Origin: Smittia aterrima
Taxonomy: Eukaryota; Arthropoda; Insecta; Diptera; Chironomidae
Direction of reading: 5' to 3'
Length of the DNA: 64,000 bases
Assembly (NCBI GenBank): GCA_033063855.1
Contig: CP093831.1
Coordinates: 16,120,001-16,184,000 of the forward strand
Shown here piece by piece: positions 37,269-48,908 of the stretch (the first letter of the stretch is position 1; every line of letters begins with the position of its first letter). Under the pieces are notes generated by a model, which saw nothing but the letters and a program-made list of their open reading frames with translations, did no database searches and was not told the origin of the DNA. Both the position numbers and the translations under genes were made by a program.

Positions 37269-38192
37269 TTAAACTTGAAAAATAGTCCACCTCTATTTAA
37301 AAACAGCCATTGACTGAAAAGTTGTTTTTTATTTTCATAAATTTACATGTCAAACAAAGATAGTTAAACCGAGTTATTTTTAAAGAGTATTGTTCTTATC
37401 AACTAATGAATGAAAACAATCGAAAAGCAGTGAAGTTAATTTTCTCGATAACAAAATTTTCTTTCGATGCAACTTAAGATTCTCAACTACAAACGATAAA
37501 ATGTTTCTAATTCCATCCGAAAACAAAGTTTAACTATGCATTTGAGGTATTACACGAAAATCTTGCATTCACGCGAAAAAATGTAATTGCGATTTTACTG
37601 TTTTGAAAACGGGATTAACTTAACCCTGACTGTGGAGTTAGATTAAAGTGAAGCTTTCAAAGTTATTTTATTATTCCTTCCATTACCTGCATCTAATGAA
37701 AAACGTCACTGCAATTTACTAATAGTTTGCTATTAAAAATGCAACCAAGAAATGAGGAGAATTATTTACGGGACCGCTCTGAAAGCAAAAATCGGCGTCC
37801 GGGTTAAATTAATCCGAGAATTAAAAATTAAAGTTAGATTATGCGGCTTGTTCACAAAACTCATAGAACTTTTTGATACTTACTTCATTATCCTTTTAGA
37901 ATGTAATTCTTCTTCTTGAAAATCTTAAAATTGAAATCATAAACTTTAAATTTTATAAATTTTAATTTTTTTCCTTTCAACGGTCAAATTCAAAACGATT
38001 GCGTTGAAATCTTGCGCAAAGCGCTTTTGTGATCTTAGTAATTTCAAGTAATTCTTGTAATTTTTTTTTTTGAATCTCGTTCTTTCGAATTCGTCAATCG
38101 ATGATATTACTAACAAGTTCGGGTTAATTAACCGCGGGATCTATTAATAACTAATAAGTGATTAGCTGTGAAAAGGAGTTTCAGTGGAAATT
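37269..38192. other. Divergent promoter region between ceramide synthase copy B and schlank
   Basis: About 0.9 kb between head-to-head start codons; no coding exon seen. It is AT-rich, especially 37900-38100. Shared regulation of the divergent genes is possible but nothing specific was identified. Confidence 0.45.
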
Positions 38193-40912
38193 ATGGATTT
38201 ATTTAAGAAACTTTCAAATTCTTTTTGGAATGAAGAAGTAAGTGAAAATTAATTGGATTAACATCCAGAAACGAAATTCCTGAGTGATTCATGTGCCTAC
38301 TAATCAGTTGGTCGTGTTATTGTTAATCAAAGTTATTCATCAAACAATTTTTCCTTTTCATATGAAATAAAAGGTTTGGCTGCCTCCTAATATTACTTGG
38401 AAAGATATTGAGCCTGGAAGTCACGAAACCATCAAGCACGCTGATTACAGACATCTTCTATGGCCAATCCCGATTTCATTTTGCATTATCATCATAAGAT
38501 TCATCGTTGAGAGGTAAGAACTAGGCCATGATTCGATAAATAGTTGATTAAGGTCAACATTCTGTGGACTCGCTTGTTACTTGCACCAGCATCTATGAAT
38601 ATTCATCATCTTCTGTAAATTTTATTGAATTCTTTGATTCATTCTCGTACGCCCATAAATTCCTCAATAAGCTCTTGAAAGCAGTTGCAAAACGAAAGCT
38701 AATTGACTGTTATCACATCAAAGGTCAATATTTGCGGTGCACCTACTGTCTGATAACGCCTTAAGGTAACTCACAAACATTACTCATCTTCAACCGGTGT
38801 CATTCAGTTTTCCTAATTAAAACGTAATTCTTAATATCAGGTTTGATTCGTTTTTGGTTATCGACTTCCTGTCAACGTATAAAATCCTCCCCTCATTTGA
38901 GAACCCTCAACTTTGTTCTAATATTTCGGCCTCCAATCGAAACCCGTTTTTTCTCAACGCAGACTATCGCGTGATGTCGTTAACACACCACTGGCTTAAT
39001 AAATGAATCATTATTATAAGAAAATACGATACAGTCACAGATAGACGCCAGCCGCATGTGCGCCTAGATCTAAATATCGTCCTCTGTAAATACGCGGATA
39101 ATTGGTCGCAACTAAACAATGATTTTCTTTTAATGACATCCGATTCATACAAAACAGAGATTCCTATCATTGAATTTTATCGATCTTCAATGGATTTATT
39201 TCGTCGCTAATGATGAACGTTATTTGTTTCAGATATTGGCTCACACCCATTGGAAAATCGTTGGGCATTAAGTCAACGAAGGCTAAACCTCCGGTTCCAA
39301 ACAAATTTCTTGAAGATTCCTACGCGAAGTCATCGAAGCTGAATCACAAAACGGTAAGCTCTCTTATCATGTTTACTTGTGACATCTATAATTGGCACTT
39401 CCTCTGTGATTTTGTGCAAATCTTTCTTTGCCTTTCAATAAAAAGTTTATTAGTTTCTCGGCCGTTTAAGCATTCTGGGCACACGGGCGCGTAATTTATT
39501 CAGTGAAACAAATTCGCTGACACTGAAAAATAGAAAACACAAGAGTTGTGAGTTGTGTCTTTCAATGAAAAGAATTTCGACTAAACATAATTTGTTTGAG
39601 CGCGAGAATTACTCAAAGCTTGAATCAAATGCAATGAAAATACTTGAAAATCATCTTCTCGAATTCTTCTGAAGATTGCGCTGAGATTCTTTGTTTACTT
39701 TACGTTGTAAAGTTTACAACAAGTAGTGAGTGTGCTTGACATGTGTTTCCATTCACAACATTTTATGATCGTCTGTTTTAAAAATCACGCGAGAACCTTG
39801 AAAAGAATTTCGCGCTGGCATAGTTAAATAAATTAGAATATACTCCGATCGATTTATGTGATCGCAAGGCCCGAATGCTGAACTCTTGACTCCCGAAAAT
39901 ATACATATCTAAAAGTTTTATGTTGACGATCGCATTGGATTCAAGTGGATTTTCAAGGTCCCTTTATTCTTATTGAAATTAATTAAATTTTACTCTGATT
40001 TCAGCTTATAAGTCTTGCGAAACAGTTGGACTTATCAGAGAGACAGATCGAGCGATGGTGGCGAAGACGTAAAGCTCAGGATAAACCAACAACTCTTGTT
40101 AAATTTAGCGAGAACTGTTGGCGATGCATTTTCTACACTTACAGCTTTGTGTTTGGTCTCTTCGTCATGTGGGAAAAGTCATGGCTTTGGGACATCAAGC
40201 AATGTTGGTATAATTACCCACATCAGGTTCGTAATGGAATAGATCAAAACGGTTTTCCATTAATTCATTTTCTTTTTAGTCGATTCACAATGACATTTGG
40301 TGGTATTACATGATCTCTTTGGCTTTCTACTGGTCGCTAACTTTCTCGCAGTTCGTCGACAACAAGCGAAAGGATTTCTGGCAAATGTTCATCCATCATG
40401 TCATCACTTTATTATTAATATCGTTGAGTTGGGTTTGCAACCTTCATCGAGTTGGATCGCTGGTGCTTTTAGTGCATGACTGCGCTGATATTTTTTTGGA
40501 AGCAGCAAAGTTTTTGAAATACGCTAATCTTCAGAAAGCTTGCGATGTCGTTTTTGGAATATTCACAATTTTGTGGATTGTGACGCGTCTTGGTCTATTC
40601 CCGCGAATCATCTACAGCACGACCGTTGAGGCTACGAGTATCTTACCAATGTATCCCGTCTACTATATCTTCAACACTCTTCTCATTCTTTTGCTCGGCC
40701 TACATCTAATATGGACTTACATGATCCTTCAGATCGTGGTACAAACGATCAAAGTTGGCAAGATGGACGGAGATGTTAGATCGAGTTCTGATGATGATGT
40801 GACTGACAGCTCGGAAAACCGCGAGAAGCCTTTAACCAACGGTACTGGAACGCCAAAGAAGGAACTTAATCATAGAGCTTCGCCACGAAAACTGAAGAAC
40901 GAAGCAAAATAA
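38193..40912 (+). CDS. schlank: Ceramide synthase, schlank-like
   Basis: Canonical insect ceramide synthase; in flies Schlank controls fat storage and growth, and its homeodomain acts in the nucleus. Exons 38193-38237, 38374-38513, 39233-39353, 40005-40226, 40280-40912; 386 aa; introns 2 and 3 are long (0.7 kb each). It carries VWLPPNITWKDIEPGS near the N-terminus, a homeodomain-like region with RWWRRRKAQDKP (a basic cluster matching the reported nuclear-localisation site), and the Lag1p motif KDFWQMFIHH with His215-His216 and Asp243/Asp246 in VHDCADIFLE. The cytosolic C-terminus is acidic/Ser-rich then basic (SSSDDDVTDSSENREK). A poly(A) signal AATAAA is at 41522-41527. It appears to be the parental-type gene for the two minus-strand copies. 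Confidence 0.95.
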
Positions 40913-42169
40913 TTTTCGGATGAAAACCAAAATCTATTTCTTCATTCCAAAGCACTCGAACAGCTTTCGATTTACTTTTTCCTCTGTATTTTCTTTCGAT
41001 CAAATCTGTGTTTGTTGATCGACCACAACGCACAGAACAGCGTAACGTGGTTAAGGAAGCTATTTTTCTACCATGTTTAGGAATCAAATTTAGTCACGAA
41101 AGCCATAGAATAATCTTAGAATAATTCTCCTACACTCCCTACTCCCGCATCATTTATTGATATTCACAATTTAGTTTATAAGAGTTTTTCCCTCTAAAGT
41201 CTAATTATGTATTGCGCAATCATTCATCTGTTCAACGGAAGATGAAAAAGGTATTGAAAGAAATCTTAAAACGCGTTAATTGTGAATCGTCAACAAAGCT
41301 TTTTCTTTGACTTTAAAATTCTGTTTCCATATGAAAATATTGTCAGTGTTTCTTTAAAATGGATTCTATTGATAGCAAAGATCGCTTAATTAAGACTTGA
41401 ATTAAATTCGAAATTCGTTTCCATCCTTGATAAATGCTTAATCGAACAAATAAGTTAAATAATCTGAATGTTGCTTTGCTAATTTTCATTGTTTAAATGT
41501 GAAATTCATTTTGATAGCTGAAATAAAATTTTGTTTTTAAGTTGATATTTAGTTTTTTATATTTCGTGACTCGTCAATCTTCTTGCGATTAGGTTCATGG
41601 TGATTAATCTTCCTCACCATGAATCATCTTCGTTTCCTCCCGAATTGATAAAAAATCATTTACAAAAAAAATTGAATTTCGTGTAGCAGAAAATATTTTA
41701 TTTCGGCCCCTTCGCCTTTTCAAGCCACCAGATGTCACAGCAAATAATTTGAATTAACGGTTTGAAAATGTCTAATTTCAAGTAGCTTCAAATTCAATAA
41801 ATCAAATGCTAATGTTCAATTTGAATGAAAGCGAAAGCCATGACATAGTTGAAAATTTTAATTATGCTGAAACGACGGAGTTTTAACAATCTGAAAATAG
41901 GCATTTAAAATCCGTTAATTCAAAATATCGACTAAAGCGCTGCTGGTGAGCACAGCTGTGAAAAGAAAAAACTAAACAAAGTAAAATCACGAAGAAAATA
42001 TTTTCTCAGACGCAAAAACGCATATTTTTATAATTTTAAGATTCATCGAAACTATGAGAAGATCGCAAACTGTAGATTTTAGATAGTATATTGTGGGTGG
42101 AAAGTGAATTCAAGTGTTCATAAGCATAGAATAACAAAATAGAGAGATATTTTCATTAGAAACGAAAAA
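40913..42169. other. schlank 3'UTR and Atg9 upstream region
   Basis: No additional gene seen. The first ~615 bp is probably the schlank 3'UTR, ending at the AATAAA at 41522-41527. The remainder should contain the Atg9 promoter and leader. Confidence 0.5.
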
Positions 42170-44983
42170 ATGTCCTATCAAAGTATAAACAACAATCCTT
42201 TTCAACAAAGCCAAAGCCCAAACCACGAGGAATCTGATAACGAGGAAGCGACGCACAACATAAAGTTTACGATTCCTGCAAACAGTAACGAGAAAGGTTT
42301 GTGATTTGAGCTAATGCTTAAAATGTCTCAAGGTTATTTATTTTCGGACGATTCTTTGTTATGTCGCGTTCTTTATTTCAGCCCAATGGAACCACATTGT
42401 CGATCTCGACTCGTTCTTTCGTCGCATATACAAATATCATCAGAAGGGTGGATTTCGTGTGATTACTCTGCAGGAGCTTTTGGAACTTCTGCAAATAGTT
42501 TTACTTGTCACCTTTATCATTACCGCTGTGCATTGCGTAAACTATCCTGTTCTCTTCAAGTAAGTAGCGATATCATAACATTGCGACGTAGTAAACAAAA
42601 ATGTGTCGAATGTGCTGATCTACTCTTATCTATAAGTTTCAATAATAAGTTTGTTTGTTTCGTTACAGGGAAGAAATTTTACCGAACTTAACTAAAGTTA
42701 CGATTAACGATGTTCTGTTCTCATCTGCTGAGTGTCATGATCACTTTACCTTCTGGACATACACGCTCATCACTGTGGCTGTGATCTTCTGGATCTTTAG
42801 AGCTATTACTGTCTTTTTTCACATCGTTCACAATTGGGACATTAAGTCATTCTTCAACGTAGCTTTAAAGATTGAAGATGTTGAGCTCGAGAATTATACA
42901 TGGCATGAAGTTCAGAAAAGAATTCGAGACGCTCAGTCCGAAATGCAGCTTTGCATCCACAAGGAGAATCTTACCGAACTTGACATTTATCATCGAATTT
43001 TGAGGTGAGTCTTTAACATTTAAAATCAAAGCAGAATTTTAAGTTAATTTCTTATTTTAGATTCCAAAATTACATGGTTGCGATGATGAACAAGTCAGTG
43101 CTTCCCTTCAAATATTATATTCCGATTATTGGTGAAGTGAATGTGCTTAGTAAGCTTCTTATCATCAACATAGAGTTTATTCTATTCCGTGGACCTTTTG
43201 CATGCTTCGAGAATAATTGGCATCTCAAAGAAGACTTTAAAAGAGCAACTAAACGAAATGAATTAGCTTCCCAATTGTCCAAGCATATTGCTTGGTTTGC
43301 GATGTTGAATCTGCTTCTTGCTCCGATAATCTTCATTTGGCAGCTTTTATACTTCTTCTTCAGTTATGCAGCTGTAAGTTGATGTCGTGATACTCTAGAT
43401 TGTGACGTCATTTTACGATCCTTTGTCTTTAATTTTAGATTTTGAAGAAGGAGCCAAACTTTCTAGGAATGAGAACTTGGAGTCAGTATGGAAAACTTTA
43501 CTTACGTCATTTTAATGAGCTTGACCACGAACTCGACGCGAGATTAAACCGTGCCTATCGACCAGCAGTCAAGTACATGGAATCATTTTCTTCTCCGCTC
43601 ACAACAGTCATCGCAAAGTTCATTATCTTCACATTCGGTGGATTTGGGGCATTCATCTTTATTCTCACAATCTTTGATGAAGACGTAATTCAAGTGGAAC
43701 ACGTTTTAACGATTCTTACTGTTTGCATTACAATCGCTGTTGGTGCTGCGAGTTTGATTCCTGATGAGAACTTAGTGTTTTGTCCCGAGCAGTTGATGAA
43801 GAACATTTTATGTCACGCTCATTACTTACGACCAGAGTGGCGAGGATTCGCTCATGCAACGAAAGTTTGTCGAGAGTTTGAGGACTTTTTCCAACTGAAA
43901 GCATTCTACTTCCTAAACGAAATCTTCAGCCCTTTCTTGACATTCTTCGTTCTCATGTTTTCGCTTCGTCCTCGTTCAACTGAAATCGTCGATTTCTTCA
44001 GAAACTTTACTGTTTCTGTCATTGGAGTTGGAGATGTTTGTTCATTCGCTCAAATGGAAATTCGTAAGCATGGAAATCCCGACTGGCAAATTACGAACAG
44101 CGCTGAGGATCTTTCTCCAGGAGTCGAGACAAATCAATACACGCAAGGAGAAAACGGAAAGACAGAATTGTCGCTCGTTCATTTTGCTTTGACGAATCCA
44201 AATTGGAAAATGTCAACAGAAGCAAAACAATTCCTTCGCGGCATTCGAAAGCATGCGATGCATGATCTCAGCAAAGCGAGAACAACCATTGGTAATGGCA
44301 ATAATCTTGGCACAACAGCAATGGGTCAGAGCTTGGGAAGTCTCGGCGAGGAATATTCGTCGGTTGTACAGTCAATTTTACAAATTCAAAACTTGTCGAC
44401 ATCGCAGAACTTGAGCATGTCGATGTACCAACAGCCAAACTACAATTTTACTCAACAAATACCGATAACTCCACCAAACACCGCTCACGTTCAAGCACAA
44501 TCTATAAATGCGCCAACGTTTGACTTTGAGAGAATCCTACAACAAAACTTGACCGACGGTTCGATCTCAGCTCCGCTCCGCAGTCAATACCTTCCAAATA
44601 TTAATGAAGATGACGACTTAGATGATCAGCCACTTCCATCAATTCAACCAGTGCCATCGAATCGCAGTGCGATTGGAATGAATGCGAGCATTCGTGGAAG
44701 TTTATCAAAACGCGAGGGGCCAGTAGAAGTTTCAAAGCATGGACTCCTCTACAGTCTCTGCAATATCCCGCAGAATGAAGGAGTTTTTTCTCCTGAATTC
44801 ACAACGGCTGACATGTGCTTGAGCACACTGTACCTACATGAACTTCATCACAAACAACAATTGCGAAGAGGAGTTCGACTTGAAGCAAGTCAACGTCATT
44901 TGTGGCAGCATCCACATCAAAATCAACCCGAGCAGTTCCAATCGAACGCTGAGCGAACGCCTCTTTTGACTAAGAAGACATAG
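42170..44983 (+). CDS. Atg9: Autophagy-related protein 9 (Atg9)
   Basis: Multi-pass lipid scramblase that seeds autophagosome membranes. Exons 42170-42296, 42382-42559, 42669-43004, 43061-43373, 43439-44983; phases agree; 832 aa. The N-terminal cytosolic tail is followed by the Atg9 core: WNHIVDLDSFFRRIYKYH, the TM segments from LLVTFIITAVHCVNYP, NYMVAMMNKSVLP, the RGPFACFENNWHLKEDF segment, TWSQYGKLYLRHFNELDHEL, and AASLIPDENLVFCPEQLM with SLRPRS near the end of the core. After about residue 530 comes a long, Gln/Asn/Ser-rich disordered tail typical of animal Atg9. A poly(A) signal lies at 45146-45151. The next gene begins 327 bp downstream on the same strand. Confidence 0.96.
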
Positions 44984-45310
44984 CAGAGAAGCAATGCCGA
45001 ATGGGTTTAGTAGAGAATATCGGTTTTAGACTCTAAGCTTCTGACAAAAACAAACTGAAACATAACAAAGTGTGTACATAAAAAAATCTATTTAAATTTT
45101 CAAATTTTCTGTCGAAATAAGTTGCTTCTGTTGATGATAGAAAGAAATAAAATTGATCAAATTGAGATCATGACTTTTCCGTTAACATTTAAATTTTCCA
45201 ATGAATTTTCAGAGCTGGCAATAAAAGTTTTGTGTTGCCCTGTGTTGTTTACATTTTTCTCTGCGTAAAAAAGTTCGGAATAAAACTCATTTAGTCAGTG
45301 GTTTTACGCG
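44984..45310. other. Atg9 to VARP-like spacer
   Basis: Holds the Atg9 3'UTR with AATAAA at 45146-45151, then a short upstream region for the ankyrin gene. No gene seen. Confidence 0.5.
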
Positions 45311-47275
45311 ATGGAGTTCTATTACGAGGAGGACCTCGAAGCGAATCCTTTTTTCGTGAAGATAATGGAATCGCATCATGCCTTAATCAATGAAGTTGGA
45401 TCATCAAATTGGTTGATTCTAGTTCCGAAACGAGCGCAGATTTCAGCCGAATGTTTAAAGAGCAACGAATTCCTTCTATCGCACGTACTTCTTCCATCAG
45501 AAGATCTCCCGAAAACGCATTTCACAAGTCTCTATGGAGAGACAGTTACAATAGATGACAAGCTCATAAAAGTTAAAAACGGAAGAGCTGCTAAACCAAG
45601 TTTAATTCTTTTCGAAGAAATGTTCTACACCAAGGACCTGCAAAAGTTTAAAATTCTCTGCATTGAGACTCCGCTTTGTCAAAAGTTTATCCAGTCAGTG
45701 CCCAACACAACGAGTCTCGTCAAGAATTTGGAAGAAGCAGTTGAGCTGATAAAACAGTGTTCAGCTGTAAATGGTGGCAATGGAATGAGAAAGATCGAAA
45801 ACGCGATATCAAATTTCAATTTACGCATTCAAATGGCTTCGGACTACATCAAATTGAAACAGAACGTAAAACTTCTTTACGAGTATTGCGTGAATTTAAT
45901 TTGTCAGAAGCGTAACAAACTCGATCCATTCCTGACAATGAACTTAAAGGTGTCCATCGAATATTATTTAATGGATAAAATTTACGAGAAGATCATTGAC
46001 GCAATATCTATCGAATATTCAGAAGAAAATCAGAAATTCAACAAAATCATTCAGAAGTTATCAGACATTTCGATTGTGGATCTGAACATAACGCCACTAC
46101 CTCGAGTCAGTGAAAACTTAAATCTCATGAGAATGGAACTTGCGAAGATCAACAACTGCAAGTGCTCGCTCGATAAACTTTACTGCATTAAAAATGTCAT
46201 CGACACAATTTCATCATTCAGTGACGCAAAATTGATGACAACAGACGAACTTCTCCCAGTTCTTGTCTATGCTATTGTCAAGACAAACTTCTTTCATTGG
46301 ATTCCAACTTTAAACTTTATTAAAGAGTTTAATTTATCACAAATGCTTGGACCGGAAAATCAATCGGCTGGCTCAGTGATTTTCTACATTCTCACGACAC
46401 TCGAAGCGGTCATTTACTTTATTCAAACAAACGAGAATCTTACATTGACGAATCATCAGCTCGTTGTGTCTAAAAAAATCAACGAAATCTCATCGCTTGA
46501 TGATTACATGAATCATTTATTCGAATATGTTAAGGAAAATAATGAAATTCAGGTAATGAAACTGATTAATGTCAGTTACTCGACATTTATAGCAAGAGCA
46601 ACGTCAGAGTCATCAGACGACTTGTGTCATCCACTTTGTTCCTGTTCAAACTGCACGCTGAAAATCGAAGAGACTCTGTCAAATGTTAACTTAAAATCAC
46701 GAAGCGGCCACACAATGCTTCACATTGCTTCTGCTTACAATAACCCAAAAATGGTTTCGATATTGATGAATCAAAATGGTGATGTTAACGCGACAGATGC
46801 AAATGGCTGGACTCCGCTACATTATTCCGCTCAACGAGGTCATCAAAAAGTTTTGTTTCTTCTCCTGCATGGAAAATCAAATATCAACGCAATGACTGAT
46901 AGTCAACAGTCACCGCTTCTTCTTGCTTCGATGAATGGCCACGATTGCTGCGTGAAAGCTCTTCTGTATTTCTCGGATCACGCAAACTTACCAATCGATT
47001 TGAACTCTCAAGACAGTGACGGAAACACAGCTTTGCATCATGCGAGTAGAGCAGGTTACGATTCAATCGTCGAAGGGTTGCTTGAGTACAAAGCGAAAGT
47101 CACAGTCAAGAACAATATTGGAAAGTTTCCACTCGAATACGCTTACAGCTCTGCAATTAAAAATAAACTCGAATCAGCAGCAAAGTATCAAGTCGAGGAG
47201 CTCCCGGTAAACGAAAAAGATTTCGTTTTCATTAGCAACGATGATCTAGCCGATAACAAAGACGATGCTTGCTAA
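45311..47275 (+). CDS. Short ANKRD27/VARP-like VPS9 and ankyrin protein
   Basis: Endosomal Rab regulator relative, 654 aa, intronless. The N-terminus (YYEEDLEANPFF, then LILVPKR, ILFEEMFYTKD) aligns in order with vertebrate VARP. A VPS9-type region follows at about 200-370, with the conserved DELLPVLVYAIVKTNFFHW block typical of Rab5/Rab21 exchange domains. CHPLCSCSNC near 437-446 is the zinc fingernail that in VARP binds VPS29 of retromer. About five ankyrin repeats follow (GHTMLHIASAYN, GWTPLHYSAQRGH, GNTALHHASRAGY). Compared with ~1050-residue vertebrate VARP it has only one fingernail and one ankyrin block, and lacks the second half. AATAAA is at 47301-47306, 26 nt after the stop. Confidence 0.82.
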   Translation: MEFYYEEDLEANPFFVKIMESHHALINEVGSSNWLILVPKRAQISAECLKSNEFLLSHVLLPSEDLPKTHFTSLYGETVTIDDKLIKVKNGRAAKPSLILFEEMFYTKDLQKFKILCIETPLCQKFIQSVPNTTSLVKNLEEAVELIKQCSAVNGGNGMRKIENAISNFNLRIQMASDYIKLKQNVKLLYEYCVNLICQKRNKLDPFLTMNLKVSIEYYLMDKIYEKIIDAISIEYSEENQKFNKIIQKLSDISIVDLNITPLPRVSENLNLMRMELAKINNCKCSLDKLYCIKNVIDTISSFSDAKLMTTDELLPVLVYAIVKTNFFHWIPTLNFIKEFNLSQMLGPENQSAGSVIFYILTTLEAVIYFIQTNENLTLTNHQLVVSKKINEISSLDDYMNHLFEYVKENNEIQVMKLINVSYSTFIARATSESSDDLCHPLCSCSNCTLKIEETLSNVNLKSRSGHTMLHIASAYNNPKMVSILMNQNGDVNATDANGWTPLHYSAQRGHQKVLFLLLHGKSNINAMTDSQQSPLLLASMNGHDCCVKALLYFSDHANLPIDLNSQDSDGNTALHHASRAGYDSIVEGLLEYKAKVTVKNNIGKFPLEYAYSSAIKNKLESAAKYQVEELPVNEKDFVFISNDDLADNKDDAC

Positions 47276-47696
47276 ATTGAAATGTTCGCAAAAGAATTTC
47301 AATAAAAACATTTTGTTACGCAATAATCAAAAGCGATTATTTAATAATTCACCGCACATCGCGATGTTTCTATTTCACAGCGAAATTTATTCAAATCGCG
47401 ATTATTAGCGATCACCGTTCGGCTGCGATGTTTAAACAACACGAAGTTGCATCGACTGACGACAAAATCCTGTTGATAACAGTTCGTCTGGTTGATAAGA
47501 AAGCGACCTTCGCCTTTCCGGGAATAATTTTGCGATTTTTTTCAAATTGAGATTTGGACTCGCCGTCATCACTTTTTTTGTGACCCACGTGCTTGTTTGC
47601 GGATTTGATTTTCACTTGAGTTCATGAGCCAATGTTTGTTATGTAATTAAATCATTTTATTAACTTCTTGTATAAATTAAAGTCTTTTATTTGAAT
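47276..47696. other. Convergent spacer
   Basis: It holds the VARP-like 3' end and the 3'UTR of the apolipophorin-like gene (AATAAA on minus at about 47689-47683). The minus frame at 47412-47615 starts with GTG and has no ATG or domain, so it is not called. Confidence 0.5.
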
Positions 47697-48412
47697 CTAT
47701 TGCTTCTTGGCGTTTTCGTCAATTTGTGTGGCAACAGACTTTGCGGTCTCAAGAGTCTTTTCGTAGATTTTTCCAACGGTTCCTGACAAAGCATCTTGTG
47801 CTGCTGCTCCTTGAGACTTCAGTTGATTCGACAATTCGTTAGTTTGAGTCAGAACGTTGTTGAAGGTGCTTTTCAACTTATCAGCTTGAGCGGCGTCGTT
47901 GTTACTAATCAAATCGGCGGTAAAGTCCGAAAGGGATTTAAGAAGAGAAGAGAATGTGCTGTCAACTTGGGTTCTTGATGGTCCAGTTTGTTCGTTAAGC
48001 TGGTCAACAAAGCCTGGAACGAGTTTTGATAAGAAAAAAAAGGTCTTGAAACAATTTCAATGTTCTTACCCTGGACTTGTTTGACATAAGTCTCTCCTTG
48101 TTGTTGCAACGTCGCTAGCAAGTCAACATTGCTCTTGGCTCCAGCGGCCTCAAGTAATTTCTGGTTAGCGGCTTGAACAGCAACCGTTGCCTGGTCCTTA
48201 GCTACAGCGAGTGTTTCCGAGGCTTGGTCAACAATTGTTTTCTCTGCTGGCGCCGAAAAAACAATCTAAACATGCCAAAAACATTGAAAATTCGTTACGA
48301 TCATTACAAAATCAATCGATTGCTATTCGACCGTTAATCACTTTCTCGATTACATCAAACACCGAACTCAATTCACCTGAGCGAGACATAAAACTGCAAC
48401 TAAATATTTCAT
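47697..48412 (-). CDS. Apolipophorin-III-like secreted helical protein
   Basis: Exons (minus): 48412-48377, 48265-48070, 48013-47697; 182 aa. Residues 1-17 are a signal peptide (MKYLVAVLCLAQ | IVFSAPA), interrupted by a phase-0 intron after Gln12. The mature protein is rich in Ala, Gln, Lys, Asp and Thr with heptad-like spacing and no Cys, fitting a bundle of amphipathic helices like insect apolipophorin-III, which coats lipophorin in haemolymph. The length (~165 aa mature) also fits. Homology to apoLp-III is inferred from composition and size, so an unrelated helical secreted protein is possible. A TATA box and initiator are placed at 48508-48471. It is the first of a run of secreted-protein genes. 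Confidence 0.75.
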
Positions 48413-48470
48413 CTTGGATTCTTATCACTCGACGTACAACTTGAACTTTACGACCGGATTTTCAAAGTGA

Positions 48471-48508
48471 GACTGATACTTGCGGCCAGCTTTCGACGAC
48501 TTTTTATA
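48471..48508 (-). promoter_or_regulatory. TATA plus initiator core promoter of apolipophorin-like gene
   Basis: On the minus strand TATAAAAA lies at 48508-48501 and ATCAGTC, an arthropod-type initiator, at 48477-48471. With A at 48474 as +1 the TATA box begins at about -34 and the leader before the ATG at 48412 is about 62 nt. The geometry is as expected for a strongly expressed gene. Confidence 0.6.
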
Positions 48509-48908
48509 ATTGATCGCCACCAACACATTCATCCGTTCAACTAATGAGATTGCCTGAAGAATCTTTGCTTTGTTCTCTCAATGCACTCAGTATCAGGAGA
48601 ATGCACAACAATAATTGTTTTCGAATGCAGAGCTTAAATAAGAATTTTTAATAAAACATTTCATTTTTTCATTAACATATTTTATAAGGTTTGAGCTTTA
48701 TTTCTCGGGAAAAGGGACTAGGAAGTTTGGAGAGGAATTTGAGGAAGGATTTGGGGTGAGGGCTCAAATTTTAGTCGAACACGAAAGCTCGAAATCTACG
48801 ATAACCTTGAATCGAGCTGTCGATGATGACTCAGAGACCTTCAGTGAAGTTCAAAGAGAGATTAGGTGACAAACAAACAAAAAAACAATTTTAAGGGTCG
48901 ACAATCTT

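Larger units (their letters stand above)
34066..37400. repeat. Tandem duplication of a ~1.76 kb ceramide synthase unit
   Basis: Sequence near 34066 (agtgtcacaacttgaacact) recurs near 35826 with few changes, and the block upstream of the copy A start (acatgtcaaacagagatag near 35582) recurs near 37346. The offset is about 1.76 kb throughout. Introns and flanks, not only exons, are alike (exons 3 and 4 and the intron between them nearly identical), so the duplication is a DNA-level and fairly recent event. Confidence 0.85.

Noticed and set aside
47412..47615. 67-codon minus-strand frame with basic N-terminus
   Set aside because: Starts with GTG; the in-frame upstream codon is a stop, there is no ATG, and no family is seen.
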